This document shows positions 15,160 to 22,216 of a DNA stretch of 22,365 nt, piece after piece. The stretch is taken from positions 1-22,365 of the forward strand of contig QMPG01000015.1 of assembly GCA_003648455.1 (NCBI GenBank), read 5' to 3'. The notes beneath the pieces are model-generated. The model was not told the origin of the DNA. It saw only the letters and a program-made list of their open reading frames with translations, and ran no database searches. The position numbers and the translations under genes are program-made. Position 1 is the first letter of the stretch; each line of letters opens with the position of its first letter. This DNA is from Bacteroidota bacterium (GTDB taxonomy: Bacteria > Bacteroidota > Bacteroidia > Bacteroidales > B39-G9).

Positions 15160-15876
15160 TTAGTCTGGAGGTCCAGCATATCCGCCAGAAACTCCATTTA
15201 CATAATCTACATGATTTAAATAACTTGGGTCTGCATATCCAGCAAGTTCATCTGCTTTATTTGCTAATTTTTCCCAGTCAACTTTATTTATGACATCACC
15301 AACAGATTTTGAAGGAACTTCAGGCGTTGAAGAATCATCATCTTCTTTTATTACTTCCCATAAATTATCAAGATTACTTTTCATATCATTATTTTGTGGT
15401 GGTTCTACATACTCTGCTGTGTTTGGATTTCCATCGTCAAAATCACTATCAGGAATATCAATTATTGGAGATGCTATATTTGCCGCATAATGTAATTTAC
15501 TTGTAAGTCCTGCTATATTATCTCTTAATTGTTTTATCGCTGGTGTTGCGCCTGTTATATAATTTATATTTAAATCTCTGTTTTGAGAAGTTCCGCCCCA
15601 AGGACTATTCCAAGTTAAAGTTTGAGAAACTCCTTTATCTGACATAGAATAATCGTTGTGATCGTGATGATCGTTATAATGTGTACAAGTATAAGCATTA
15701 TGATAAGCGTTTAAATAACCATTACTATAATTTTGATGATATGTTGCTGAACTTCCATTACTGTGATTTCTATATGCGCCATTATAATAATTATCTTTTA
15801 CATCATAACAAGTATAAGATTCATGATGGTCGCTATAGTGAGAACAAGTACCATTTGCATATTCTGAATAAGCCAT
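15160..15876 (-). CDS. Tyr/His/Asn-rich repeat protein, candidate radical-SAM substrate or metal-binding fibre protein
   Basis: 238 residues. Residues 1-80 are low complexity, with aromatic residues every 3-4 positions in the form (Y/H)-x-(N/D): Y6-N8, Y14-D16, Y35-N37, H38-N40, H47-N49, Y50-N52, Y54-N56, Y58-N60, Y67-D69 and H73-D75. The segments CSHYSDHH (11-18) and CTHYNDHH (64-71) are copies 53 residues apart. Residues 81-238 look ordinary, with WNSPWGGTSQNRDLNINY, an acidic Pro-rich linker near 140-190 and a Gly/Tyr tail. Known precedents pull two ways. Aromatic-x-x motifs are substrates for SPASM cyclophane-forming enzymes, and His-rich motifs bind iron in the T4 long-tail-fibre tip. 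ATG 15876 has GGAGTTGAA before it. No homologue is recognised by name. Confidence 0.6.
   Translation of the reverse strand: MAYSEYANGTCSHYSDHHESYTCYDVKDNYYNGAYRNHSNGSSATYHQNYSNGYLNAYHNAYTCTHYNDHHDHNDYSMSDKGVSQTLTWNSPWGGTSQNRDLNINYITGATPAIKQLRDNIAGLTSKLHYAANIASPIIDIPDSDFDDGNPNTAEYVEPPQNNDMKSNLDNLWEVIKEDDDSSTPEVPSKSVGDVINKVDWEKLANKADELAGYADPSYLNHVDYVNGVSGGYAGPPD
15637..15876 (-). repeat. (Y/H)-x-(N/D) low-complexity coding repeat
   Basis: These 240 bases encode the first 80 residues of the Tyr/His-rich protein. At least ten (Tyr/His)-x-(Asn/Asp) motifs are present, with a clean run of four-residue steps at Y46, Y50, Y54, Y58 and Y62. A longer internal duplication of about 159 bp shift links the two C(S/T)HY(S/N)DHH segments. 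Composition is skewed towards Tyr, His, Asn, Ser and Asp, unlike every neighbour. Confidence 0.75.
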
Positions 15877-15884
15877 TTCAACTC

Positions 15885-17177
15885 CTATTTATAAACATAA
15901 TCTAAATTAAACTTTCTTTTTTTAGATGTTTCTTTTTTTATCATTTTATCATTAAAAATATTATAATAATCATTCAAAGCACCTGAAAACATTTCGTAAG
16001 AAATATCTTCTTCGTCCTCAAAAAAAACATCGGCACCAAATAAAGGTATAGCACTCTCAAGCATAAAAGTCTTTATGTCAAAATCCTTTTTGTTCATTCT
16101 TAATAAATCTATTTTAGTAGAAGACATTAAGAATAAAGAAACTTCTTTAAATTGATTAAAAATATCTGCATCTATATTATAATAATTATAAATAGATTGT
16201 AAAACATGCATCTCTTGTAAAAATTTAACGGAAGTCTCAACTCCTATCTGGTATATTCTTTTGTTATATACAAAAGCAAGCTCGTCAGTATAATCTTTTA
16301 ATATATCCTCTACTTTAAATATATTATTATCTATATTGTATCTTAACTTTATACTATTTTTAGCTGCTATTATAGTGACTATCCTTAAAAAACTTGAAGG
16401 ATTAAATTTTTCATAATTATCTAAATAAGAGTTTATAATCTCTTCTAGCCCAGAAATAATTCTTTCTATTATCTTACTAACCCTATCTTCATTTTTATAT
16501 ATGATGTTTCTTGTAATATAATAGAAAACACTTGATAACATTCCGTGTGTCATAGACGCTTTTTTTATGTTCAAATCTAATTTATTTGTTTTTTTGAGTA
16601 AAAAGTCTTCTATGTTTTCAGTAATTGGTTTTAAATTTTTAAAGTATAATACTGAAGGATTTATAAAAGGCTCATGAAATAATAGGTGACTATTTGCTCT
16701 TAATCCTTTCGCTATTTCTTCTATTCCACCTTCATATGAATACCTATTTCTTGTTTTTATCTCATAGATTTTAGCTAAATCTTCGTGGTAGAAATCAACA
16801 CTCTCTATATAATTAGCATAATAAGAAGAAACTCTATAAATCCAATCCATTAAAATTTCTGTAGTAAATCTTTTTTTCAACAACTCTAATAAATCAACAA
16901 AAAGGAAAAAGGGTCTTGTGTCATGAATGTTATATAAAAAAAGATATTTAAAAAATATAACTATATTACCATCTACATAAACATCTTCTTTTATTAAATT
17001 AAAAGTTTCCTGTAATAGTTCAACGTATTTATCCATTGGAAGAAAAGGCAAAATGTTTTCTTTATTGAAGTTATATAGTCTTATAGTTTTTCTGGTTATT
17101 TTAAAGTCTCTTGGTTCTGCCTTACAAAACTCTATTAATTCATTTAGTCTGTCAATCGAATATTCTATTTTTTCCAT
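15885..17177 (-). CDS. Hypothetical protein, predicted mostly alpha-helical
   Basis: 430 residues that I do not recognise. The sequence is rich in Ile, Leu, Lys, Asn, Tyr and Phe with amphipathic helical patterning. There is no signal peptide, no cysteine cluster and no clear catalytic motif; the C-terminus is basic (KKETSKKRKFNLDYVYK). It overlaps the radical-SAM gene upstream by one base (TAATG) with a GGAG site, and ends 8 bp before the Tyr/His-rich gene. Lying between a radical-SAM gene and a likely modified protein, it may be a partner or scaffold of either. Its absence from any family I can name is itself notable. Confidence 0.7.
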   Translation of the reverse strand: MEKIEYSIDRLNELIEFCKAEPRDFKITRKTIRLYNFNKENILPFLPMDKYVELLQETFNLIKEDVYVDGNIVIFFKYLFLYNIHDTRPFFLFVDLLELLKKRFTTEILMDWIYRVSSYYANYIESVDFYHEDLAKIYEIKTRNRYSYEGGIEEIAKGLRANSHLLFHEPFINPSVLYFKNLKPITENIEDFLLKKTNKLDLNIKKASMTHGMLSSVFYYITRNIIYKNEDRVSKIIERIISGLEEIINSYLDNYEKFNPSSFLRIVTIIAAKNSIKLRYNIDNNIFKVEDILKDYTDELAFVYNKRIYQIGVETSVKFLQEMHVLQSIYNYYNIDADIFNQFKEVSLFLMSSTKIDLLRMNKKDFDIKTFMLESAIPLFGADVFFEDEEDISYEMFSGALNDYYNIFNDKMIKKETSKKRKFNLDYVYK

Positions 17178-18073
17178 TAGTTTAACTCCGTTCCTAGTAA
17201 TGGTTTTAATTCTTCCCCAGATAAAGCAAAGTCTTCATATGTTTCAGCTTTTATTCCCATTCCCAGTTCGCATTTTTTACAAATAAAATCTTTAGCTGAC
17301 TCTGCTCCATCTACTTTTGCCATCAATGTTTTATATAAAGTGCTATCAATTATTTCTTGTAGTGTTTGGTGTTTAATGTTTCCATAAATTGTTTGTCTTC
17401 TATAATCCATACAACATAATATTAATGAACCATCATATAAAAAATTAAAATATTTATTTTTTTCTCTCATACATCCTTCAAGTTCTTTTATGAGTATTCT
17501 ATCTCCACTAAGAAAACCACCTCTTGAGTATGCTAATTGATACCAATCTTTACTTTCATATAACTCTTTATTTTCTGCTATGTCTTTTGAAAAATAATTA
17601 TAGTGAGACTTTCTCTGAAAAACTTCTACTATCTCATTGCAAGCGTTTTGCATTTTATTAAATTTTTCTTGTGTTATTTTTGTTCCATGAGTTAAATTAT
17701 AAGAATCTGCGTCCCATGTATGAATAGAAAGATTTATTTCATCAACGTCTGGGTCTAAAGTTTCTATTATTTTATCCTTATATTTAGGAATCAACATAGT
17801 ATTACTCGATATAAATATTTCATTCTGATTAGGGAAAAACTGTTTTATTAATTTAATTCTATTAAACAATTTTTTATCTAATAATGGTTCGTTTTGTAGA
17901 AACATATCAAAATGAAAATAATCCTTTTGAAAGGTTATTTTAAGTTCGTACAATATCTTTAAGAAAACTTCATCTGCCATGGTTTTTCTCGACTGATAAA
18001 TATGTGTGTTGGGACATTTTATACAATTTGCATTACATGAATTAATTGTTTGAATCTGAATTTTTTGCATCAT
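17177..18073 (-). CDS. Radical SAM protein with short SPASM domain (CC-x-D type)
   Basis: 298 residues, starting at ATGATG. The cluster motif CNANCIKCPN gives C13, C17 and C20, with FLQNEPLLD at the GGEP position (the glycines are replaced, the Asn-Glu-Pro kept) and SSNT at 89-92. The C-terminal short SPASM is C201, C220-C221 with MD, a GNI turn (231-233) and C265-x2-C268. These positions almost superpose on the 6885-7799 protein, so the two are probably paralogues from a common ancestor now 10 kb apart. The product is unknown. It overlaps the upstream small gene by 4 nt and the downstream helical protein by 1 nt. Confidence 0.85.
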   Translation of the reverse strand: MMQKIQIQTINSCNANCIKCPNTHIYQSRKTMADEVFLKILYELKITFQKDYFHFDMFLQNEPLLDKKLFNRIKLIKQFFPNQNEIFISSNTMLIPKYKDKIIETLDPDVDEINLSIHTWDADSYNLTHGTKITQEKFNKMQNACNEIVEVFQRKSHYNYFSKDIAENKELYESKDWYQLAYSRGGFLSGDRILIKELEGCMREKNKYFNFLYDGSLILCCMDYRRQTIYGNIKHQTLQEIIDSTLYKTLMAKVDGAESAKDFICKKCELGMGIKAETYEDFALSGEELKPLLGTELN

Positions 18074-18549
18074 ACAATATATAAGACATCAAAATTCTCT
18101 ATAGGAACTCTAAATAGCAGTTCAAAATTATAATTATTTAACTCAACATAAGATATAACAACTGAGTTTAAATGTTCTTTTATCCAAGGCCCTGTTTTCT
18201 TGTATCTCTTTAATGTTTTCATAAAAGATAAAACTTCTTCAACGAAAATAGATCTCGAACATAATCTGTTAGAGCTAATCGTTCCTCTTGTTTTTTCATT
18301 TATTTTTGCGTCTGACATAAAGAAATTAAGACAAGATATTTTACTATCTTTTTCTTCTACTGTCATTTTATTAAATTTATATTCTCTCTCTAACTCAAAT
18401 AAACCATAAAGAATTATTTTATCATAAGAATTTAATATATTAAAAAATTCTAAAGCATCATCTTGAGTTTTTACATCAGTAAATGAAAACTCAGAACCTG
18501 CGCCTAAGAGATCTGAATATTTATCAATTGAAACAATTATACCAGACAT
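18070..18549 (-). CDS. Hypothetical protein
   Basis: 159 residues, not recognised. The N-terminal strand-like MSGIIVSIDKYSDLL and later segments such as YDKIILYGLFELE and LNSVVISYVELN suggest an alternating alpha/beta fold. Cys73 and Cys97 are isolated, so no metal site is evident. It lies between fibre paralogue 1 (3 bp gap) and a radical-SAM gene (ATGA overlap), which makes it the first gene of the cargo block in transcription order. It could equally be a fibre-associated chaperone or a partner of the radical-SAM enzyme. Confidence 0.6.
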   Translation of the reverse strand: MSGIIVSIDKYSDLLGAGSEFSFTDVKTQDDALEFFNILNSYDKIILYGLFELEREYKFNKMTVEEKDSKISCLNFFMSDAKINEKTRGTISSNRLCSRSIFVEEVLSFMKTLKRYKKTGPWIKEHLNSVVISYVELNNYNFELLFRVPIENFDVLYIV

Positions 18550-18552
18550 TTG

Positions 18553-20187
18553 TTACCCCATCAATATAAGTATTTCAATTCTTTCTTCGTCATATTCAAG
18601 TTTTGATTGAGTTGCCTTTCCAATGATTTTACCAGTTCCAATATGATACCATTTTTTAACAGAAGCAAATCCATTTTTATCGCTAATTAATAAGTCCCCT
18701 ATTTCACAAGGTTCTTTAATTTTAACATATACTCTGCCTGAAATACCAACTGGAGTTTTTTTATCTTTCTTTTCTGAACCAAGAGCATAGCCAAAAGTAT
18801 CAGAGTGTACTCCAATTACTTTTCTACTTCCTTTTTTATCAGACTTACAAACACCTTTTTCTGTCATGATTAACACATCACCAGGGTTAGATTTTTCTGA
18901 AAAATACATAAACTCAGCAATGTCATTCCATACAGCTCCATAAATTTGATTGGCATATAAATCTTTTTCTATCCCTACTCCGCCTGCTATTTGCAAAGCT
19001 CCTGTGGTTGTTGATGTTGCGTTAGTAGTATTTAAAATTTTTCCTATTCCTGCTGTCTCTAGTTGAGTGTTTATATCATTCCAAATTGCTATTCCTCTAT
19101 CTGTCATAGAAGTTGTTCTTGTAGCTACTGGTTCTAAATTTCCTATTTCTCCAATTAGAAAAGTATCAGTAGTTTCATCAAAAATAAATTGATAATTTGT
19201 TTCATCTCCTCTTTCTATTTCAATTCCTGATTGTAAAGCTGGAGGAGGAGTTCCAGTCTGATTACTATTAAGTGTTATAATATTATCTTCTATTAATACA
19301 GTTTCGGAATCAATTGTGGTGGTTGTACCTTGAACGGTTAAATCACCTGTAACTATTAAATCTCCGGAAACAACTTCTGTTTCACCAGAATAAGTATGAG
19401 AGTTATCAAACGAATCAATTCCTGCTGCTAGACTTACTATTGTCAAATTACCAATTTCAAATTCAGTAGATACAGAAGACACTAACTCTAATTGTCCTAG
19501 TGTTGTCAATACCCAATGATAAGTTCCAGTTGCAGTTAATTCTACTGTTTTCTCTAAATCCACTTTAGCTAAATCATCACCAATGGAATCATCAAAATAT
19601 TTTGTTAGATTTACATCATTATACATCTCATAAATCATTTCAATACCAGTATTATATCCCGGCTGATTGTCATTTTCAAAATCATTATTGTTAGCAAAAA
19701 CGAGAACTTCCATTCTCTTATCCACTATGATATTTATTCTTGCTTTGAAGGTATCACTTGCGTAGTTATATCTAATCTCTATTGATTCATCATCATCTGG
19801 ATCTAATAATAATATCTCCGCAAGTTCTGCAACCGCTAATTCTGTAGCTGGTTTATTTATGTAAGCGAAGCCATCATTTACACCAATGCCAGGAGAACAT
19901 CGAACATAATATCTTGTTATGTTATTAATAGTTGTTTCAAAAAAGTCAGTATATTTAATATCAAATTCATTACTAAATGAATATCTTACAACTCCACCAG
20001 CAACAAACTGAGAAGAGTTTATGCTTTCAATAAAAGCAAATGTTTCATTGTTATCATTAAAGATATCTCTCAAAGCAATGCTGTTATTTAGGTTTTTTAG
20101 ATATTGGGTTAATCCATTATAAGTAGTTCTACCATCCCAGTATTCTGAATTACTTACTGTATCTCCTTTTCCATAAATTTTTATCAT
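18553..20187 (-). CDS. Phage tail-fibre-like structural protein, paralogue 1, with C-terminal fibre-tip-like domain
   Basis: 544 residues. The N-terminal ~200 residues and the module at 277-349 (TGDLTVQGTTTTIDSETV, DNIITLN, IERG, NYQFIFDE, GEIG) match the 936-2999 fibre protein. A short Ala/Gly module, GALQIAGGVGI (397-407), follows. The C-terminus then differs completely: NDIAEFMYFSEKSNPGDVLIM (421-441), VIGVHSD, then VGISGRVYVKI and GDLLISDKNG (497-506). This 'AE-x-pGDvv...GV.S...GrV' layout resembles domains that end many phage fibres, including the self-cleaving G2-type ones; no catalytic residue can be assigned from here. The protein may therefore be a fibre with a shared base and distinct tip. 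ATG 20187 overlaps the upstream stop by one base, with AAGGAT ten bases before it. Confidence 0.72.
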   Translation of the reverse strand: MIKIYGKGDTVSNSEYWDGRTTYNGLTQYLKNLNNSIALRDIFNDNNETFAFIESINSSQFVAGGVVRYSFSNEFDIKYTDFFETTINNITRYYVRCSPGIGVNDGFAYINKPATELAVAELAEILLLDPDDDESIEIRYNYASDTFKARINIIVDKRMEVLVFANNNDFENDNQPGYNTGIEMIYEMYNDVNLTKYFDDSIGDDLAKVDLEKTVELTATGTYHWVLTTLGQLELVSSVSTEFEIGNLTIVSLAAGIDSFDNSHTYSGETEVVSGDLIVTGDLTVQGTTTTIDSETVLIEDNIITLNSNQTGTPPPALQSGIEIERGDETNYQFIFDETTDTFLIGEIGNLEPVATRTTSMTDRGIAIWNDINTQLETAGIGKILNTTNATSTTTGALQIAGGVGIEKDLYANQIYGAVWNDIAEFMYFSEKSNPGDVLIMTEKGVCKSDKKGSRKVIGVHSDTFGYALGSEKKDKKTPVGISGRVYVKIKEPCEIGDLLISDKNGFASVKKWYHIGTGKIIGKATQSKLEYDEERIEILILMG

Positions 20188-20609
20188 TAGAAGTTATCCT
20201 TATCATAATCGATTAGTCCGTTATATGATGTACCTCTCCATACTAATTTCTTTTTATGTTTAAGGTTGCTAATATATTGTCGTTGGTATCGACGAATAAA
20301 TTTAGAAATTTCTGGGTAGAAATATTTTAATCTTTTATATTTTTCTTTTTTGTTAGCGGAGAGTAATCTTGCAAAACCATCTATTTCGTCTATAGCTCTT
20401 TTTGCGTATCTTGGATTTTTGAAGTAGTTAATATTAAACCCTAATAAATCTTCTCTATCTCCATAAGTTTTTTGCCCAACTTGTCCAGGATATTCAAAGT
20501 CAAGAACTTTTACTTTAGGTTTTGGGTCTTCTTTATAGTTAGAGTATTTAAATTTAACAAAATTTAAATCTTCATTGAGTTTATCTTCTAATAGTTCTTT
20601 AAGTTTCAT
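20187..20609 (-). CDS. Hypothetical phage protein
   Basis: 140 residues, not recognised. It is strongly charged and basic overall, with a helical N-terminus (MKLKELLEDKLNEDL), a GQKTYGDREDLLGFN segment and an Arg/Lys/Tyr-rich helix (KFIRRYQRQYISNLKHKKK). The end VWRGTSYNGLIDYDKDNF is distinctive. The N-terminal pattern 'M-x-LKE-L-E-x-L' is shared with the transglycosylase encoded just upstream, which could mean a common virion-association signal; this is a weak observation. The ribosome site is AGGAAC, and the gene is coupled by a 1-base overlap to fibre paralogue 1. A structural or assembly role is likely from position only. Confidence 0.6.
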   Translation of the reverse strand: MKLKELLEDKLNEDLNFVKFKYSNYKEDPKPKVKVLDFEYPGQVGQKTYGDREDLLGFNINYFKNPRYAKRAIDEIDGFARLLSANKKEKYKRLKYFYPEISKFIRRYQRQYISNLKHKKKLVWRGTSYNGLIDYDKDNF

Positions 20610-20617
20610 TTTAGTTC

Positions 20618-21175
20618 CTAACTTCTTCTACTTGATATGCTTCCCCTAGAAGCTGAAGGTCTTCCTCTACTTACGATACTACCTCTAGCGGATGGTTGTT
20701 TATATTTTCTTGCTTTTGAGTCTATTTCTCTTTTCTTACCATTTATATATGAAGCATATTGTCTTCCAGCAGCAGTTCCACTACCACCTGTGTTATATCT
20801 TGCGAGGGCTTTATCAGGACTATTTTTCTCTGCTCTTAAACACCATTTATAGTGATCTACTCCAGCTTTAATGTGATTTATTATACTGTTTCTATGCTGA
20901 TTATGCCATAAATTATTTAATTGAAATAAGCCATAATCACTACTTCCACCATTATGATGAACGACATCATTTCTCCAAGAGCTTTCTCCAGCTACTAATC
21001 CAACCATTAAATCAACAGGAATTCCTTTTGATTTTGCAGTACCAACAACCATTATGACATCTTGAAAATTAGGTTTATAACCAACTTCATTTAATGCCCA
21101 GAAGTATTTTGCTGCGTCTGTCTCAACACTTTCGTTTATAGCAATTTGTTCTTCTAGTTTTTCTTTTAAATTCAT
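20618..21175 (-). CDS. SLT-type lytic transglycosylase / peptidoglycan-degrading virion protein
   Basis: 185 residues. The lysozyme-like fold is seen in VAGESSW with catalytic-type Glu64, the DYGLFQLNNLW motif (80-90), and ALARYNTGG (123-131), all characteristic of soluble lytic transglycosylases. These enzymes cleave the MurNAc-GlcNAc bond of peptidoglycan. No signal peptide is present, so a virion-borne role in local wall opening during infection, or action after holin release, is likely. Residues ~1-20 form a separate helical lead. Residues ~155-185 are a basic Ser/Arg/Gly tail with three spaced RGS or RGR units (ARGS, SRGR, SRGS). The gene overlaps the upstream one by one base and precedes a structural-type gene. 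Confidence 0.8.
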   Translation of the reverse strand: MNLKEKLEEQIAINESVETDAAKYFWALNEVGYKPNFQDVIMVVGTAKSKGIPVDLMVGLVAGESSWRNDVVHHNGGSSDYGLFQLNNLWHNQHRNSIINHIKAGVDHYKWCLRAEKNSPDKALARYNTGGSGTAAGRQYASYINGKKREIDSKARKYKQPSARGSIVSRGRPSASRGSISSRRS

Positions 21176-21657
21176 TATGCGGTTCCTTTTATAAACTTAT
21201 GGAAAATTGCAATTGCACCTTTTAGGGTGGGTCTTACTTGCATCGCTCTGTGAGTGTTTGTTATGTAGAATAGATTACCAGTTTTATCTTTTGCTTTCCA
21301 TACCGCTGGAGTTTCTTCTCCGTTTGGCCCATGATGCCAAACAGCTTTCTTTTCCATAACTTGTTCTCTTTCATTTGCGCTTAGAGGTACTTTTATTTTT
21401 CTAAGGTCTTTAATAGAAAGCCTATCATATTTTGTAGCCTCTTTTATTTGCCCTGTATTGATAAGTATGTCTCTTGCTGTTTTTCTAGGTTCAAGAGCAC
21501 TCATATAAGAGTAAGATTTTTTTCTCTTACCTTTTTTCTTAGCTTTTCTAGCAGCTTTGAATCTTTTCATCAATTCTCTTGGGCTTGGGTCTTTACTAGG
21601 AGGTGTCTTTGTATTTTTATCATTAAGATTATCCTCGACGTTTTGTGATAGTGTCAT
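21175..21657 (-). CDS. Conserved phage protein of unknown function
   Basis: 160 residues. The N-terminal third is disordered and strongly basic (RFKAARKAKKKGKRKKSY at ~32-49). The C-terminal half looks like a small folded domain, with AVWHHGPNGEETPAVWKAKD and FYITNTHRAMQVRPTLKGAI. I associate that domain with hypothetical proteins of large T4-like marine phages, though not with a function. The His-Trp-rich turn WHHGPNGEE and the THRA motif are the most conserved-looking parts. It is the first gene of the long minus-strand run, with a strong GGAGG site before ATG 21657. Confidence 0.6.
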   Translation of the reverse strand: MTLSQNVEDNLNDKNTKTPPSKDPSPRELMKRFKAARKAKKKGKRKKSYSYMSALEPRKTARDILINTGQIKEATKYDRLSIKDLRKIKVPLSANEREQVMEKKAVWHHGPNGEETPAVWKAKDKTGNLFYITNTHRAMQVRPTLKGAIAIFHKFIKGTA

Positions 21658-21741
21658 AATGCCTCCAAGTTATAATTACCTTTACTTTTCGATTAACAGA
21701 ATAAAAGGGTAAAGATAACTTTAGTAACATAGGAGAATACG
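21658..21741. promoter_or_regulatory. Divergent intergenic region with imperfect inverted repeat
   Basis: This 84-bp gap, the largest in the window, separates the minus-strand run from two plus-strand genes, so promoters in both directions are expected here. It holds an imperfect inverted repeat: ctttactttt at 21680-21689 and aaaagGGtaaag at 21703-21714, where the second arm has two extra bases. Both genes have good ribosome sites at the edges, GGAGG for the minus and AGGAG for the plus gene. I find no convincing -35/-10 pair or exact T4 late element. An operator role is a guess. Confidence 0.4.
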
Positions 21742-22206
21742 ATGGCTCTCACCGATGTAAAAAGCACCGATGGGGATAATCTTATAAGAATAATGGAAGC
21801 TACTAAGTTTTATGAAAATATTGAACTCTATCATGGACGTGTAGACAAGATATCAAGGCTCATTAAAGATTATTTCGATCACAGAAAATCTTCTCACAAT
21901 AAAGAATATATGGCTGTGAAAATTATCGATAATAAGATAGTTGAATCTACAGAAGACTTAACAAACGACATTAAAGACAGAATAGGTTATTGGCTAAGAA
22001 ACGAAAAATACTCACTTGAAGAATCTATTTATACAATAGAATTTAAAAACAGAATTTTCTTTTGTAAAATTTTTGACTTCGGTAAAAGTAATGTAATCTT
22101 AGCTGGTTATGTGCTTGATGATACTGCACTTGTAAGAACTTTTATTTCTAAATTTAGCGAACAAAGAATTAAGGAAAAATACGAGCAGATCTTAGCTATA
22201 ATATAG
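21742..22206 (+). CDS. Hypothetical protein
   Basis: 154 residues, not recognised. It appears to be a mixed alpha/beta protein, with a helical first half (IRIMEATKFYENIELYHGRVDKISRLIKDYFDH) and strand-like segments such as YTIEFKNRIFFCKIFDFG and NVILAGYVLDD. There is no signal peptide and a single Cys. It has a textbook AGGAG site 6 bases before ATG 21742 and is followed 10 bp later by another plus-strand gene, so the two form a divergent operon. Its relation to the cargo is unknown. Confidence 0.65.
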   Translation: MALTDVKSTDGDNLIRIMEATKFYENIELYHGRVDKISRLIKDYFDHRKSSHNKEYMAVKIIDNKIVESTEDLTNDIKDRIGYWLRNEKYSLEESIYTIEFKNRIFFCKIFDFGKSNVILAGYVLDDTALVRTFISKFSEQRIKEKYEQILAII

Positions 22207-22216
22207 GAAAACGCAT

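Noticed and set aside
14949..15197. A longer 82-residue version of the zinc-ribbon protein
   Set aside because: The extra 17 residues overlap the end of the Tyr/His-rich gene in another frame, while AAAGAGGT sits directly before the internal ATG at 15146.
15886..15893. An exact TATAAATA (T4 late promoter consensus) on the minus strand just before the Tyr/His-rich gene
   Set aside because: It is made by the last codons and stop of the upstream gene (TAT AAA TAG region). The start site would fall on or past the ATG, so it is most likely chance in AT-rich DNA.
3066..18549. Short RiPP precursor peptides hidden between the radical-SAM genes
   Set aside because: Gaps inside the block are 14 bp or less and most genes overlap, so there is no room for a separate small precursor; any substrate must be one of the listed proteins or lie elsewhere.
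21658..21741. A sigma-70-type promoter (TTTACC with a TTAATC-like -10) for the minus-strand run
   Set aside because: The spacing between the two elements is far from 17 bp and the -10 match is poor.
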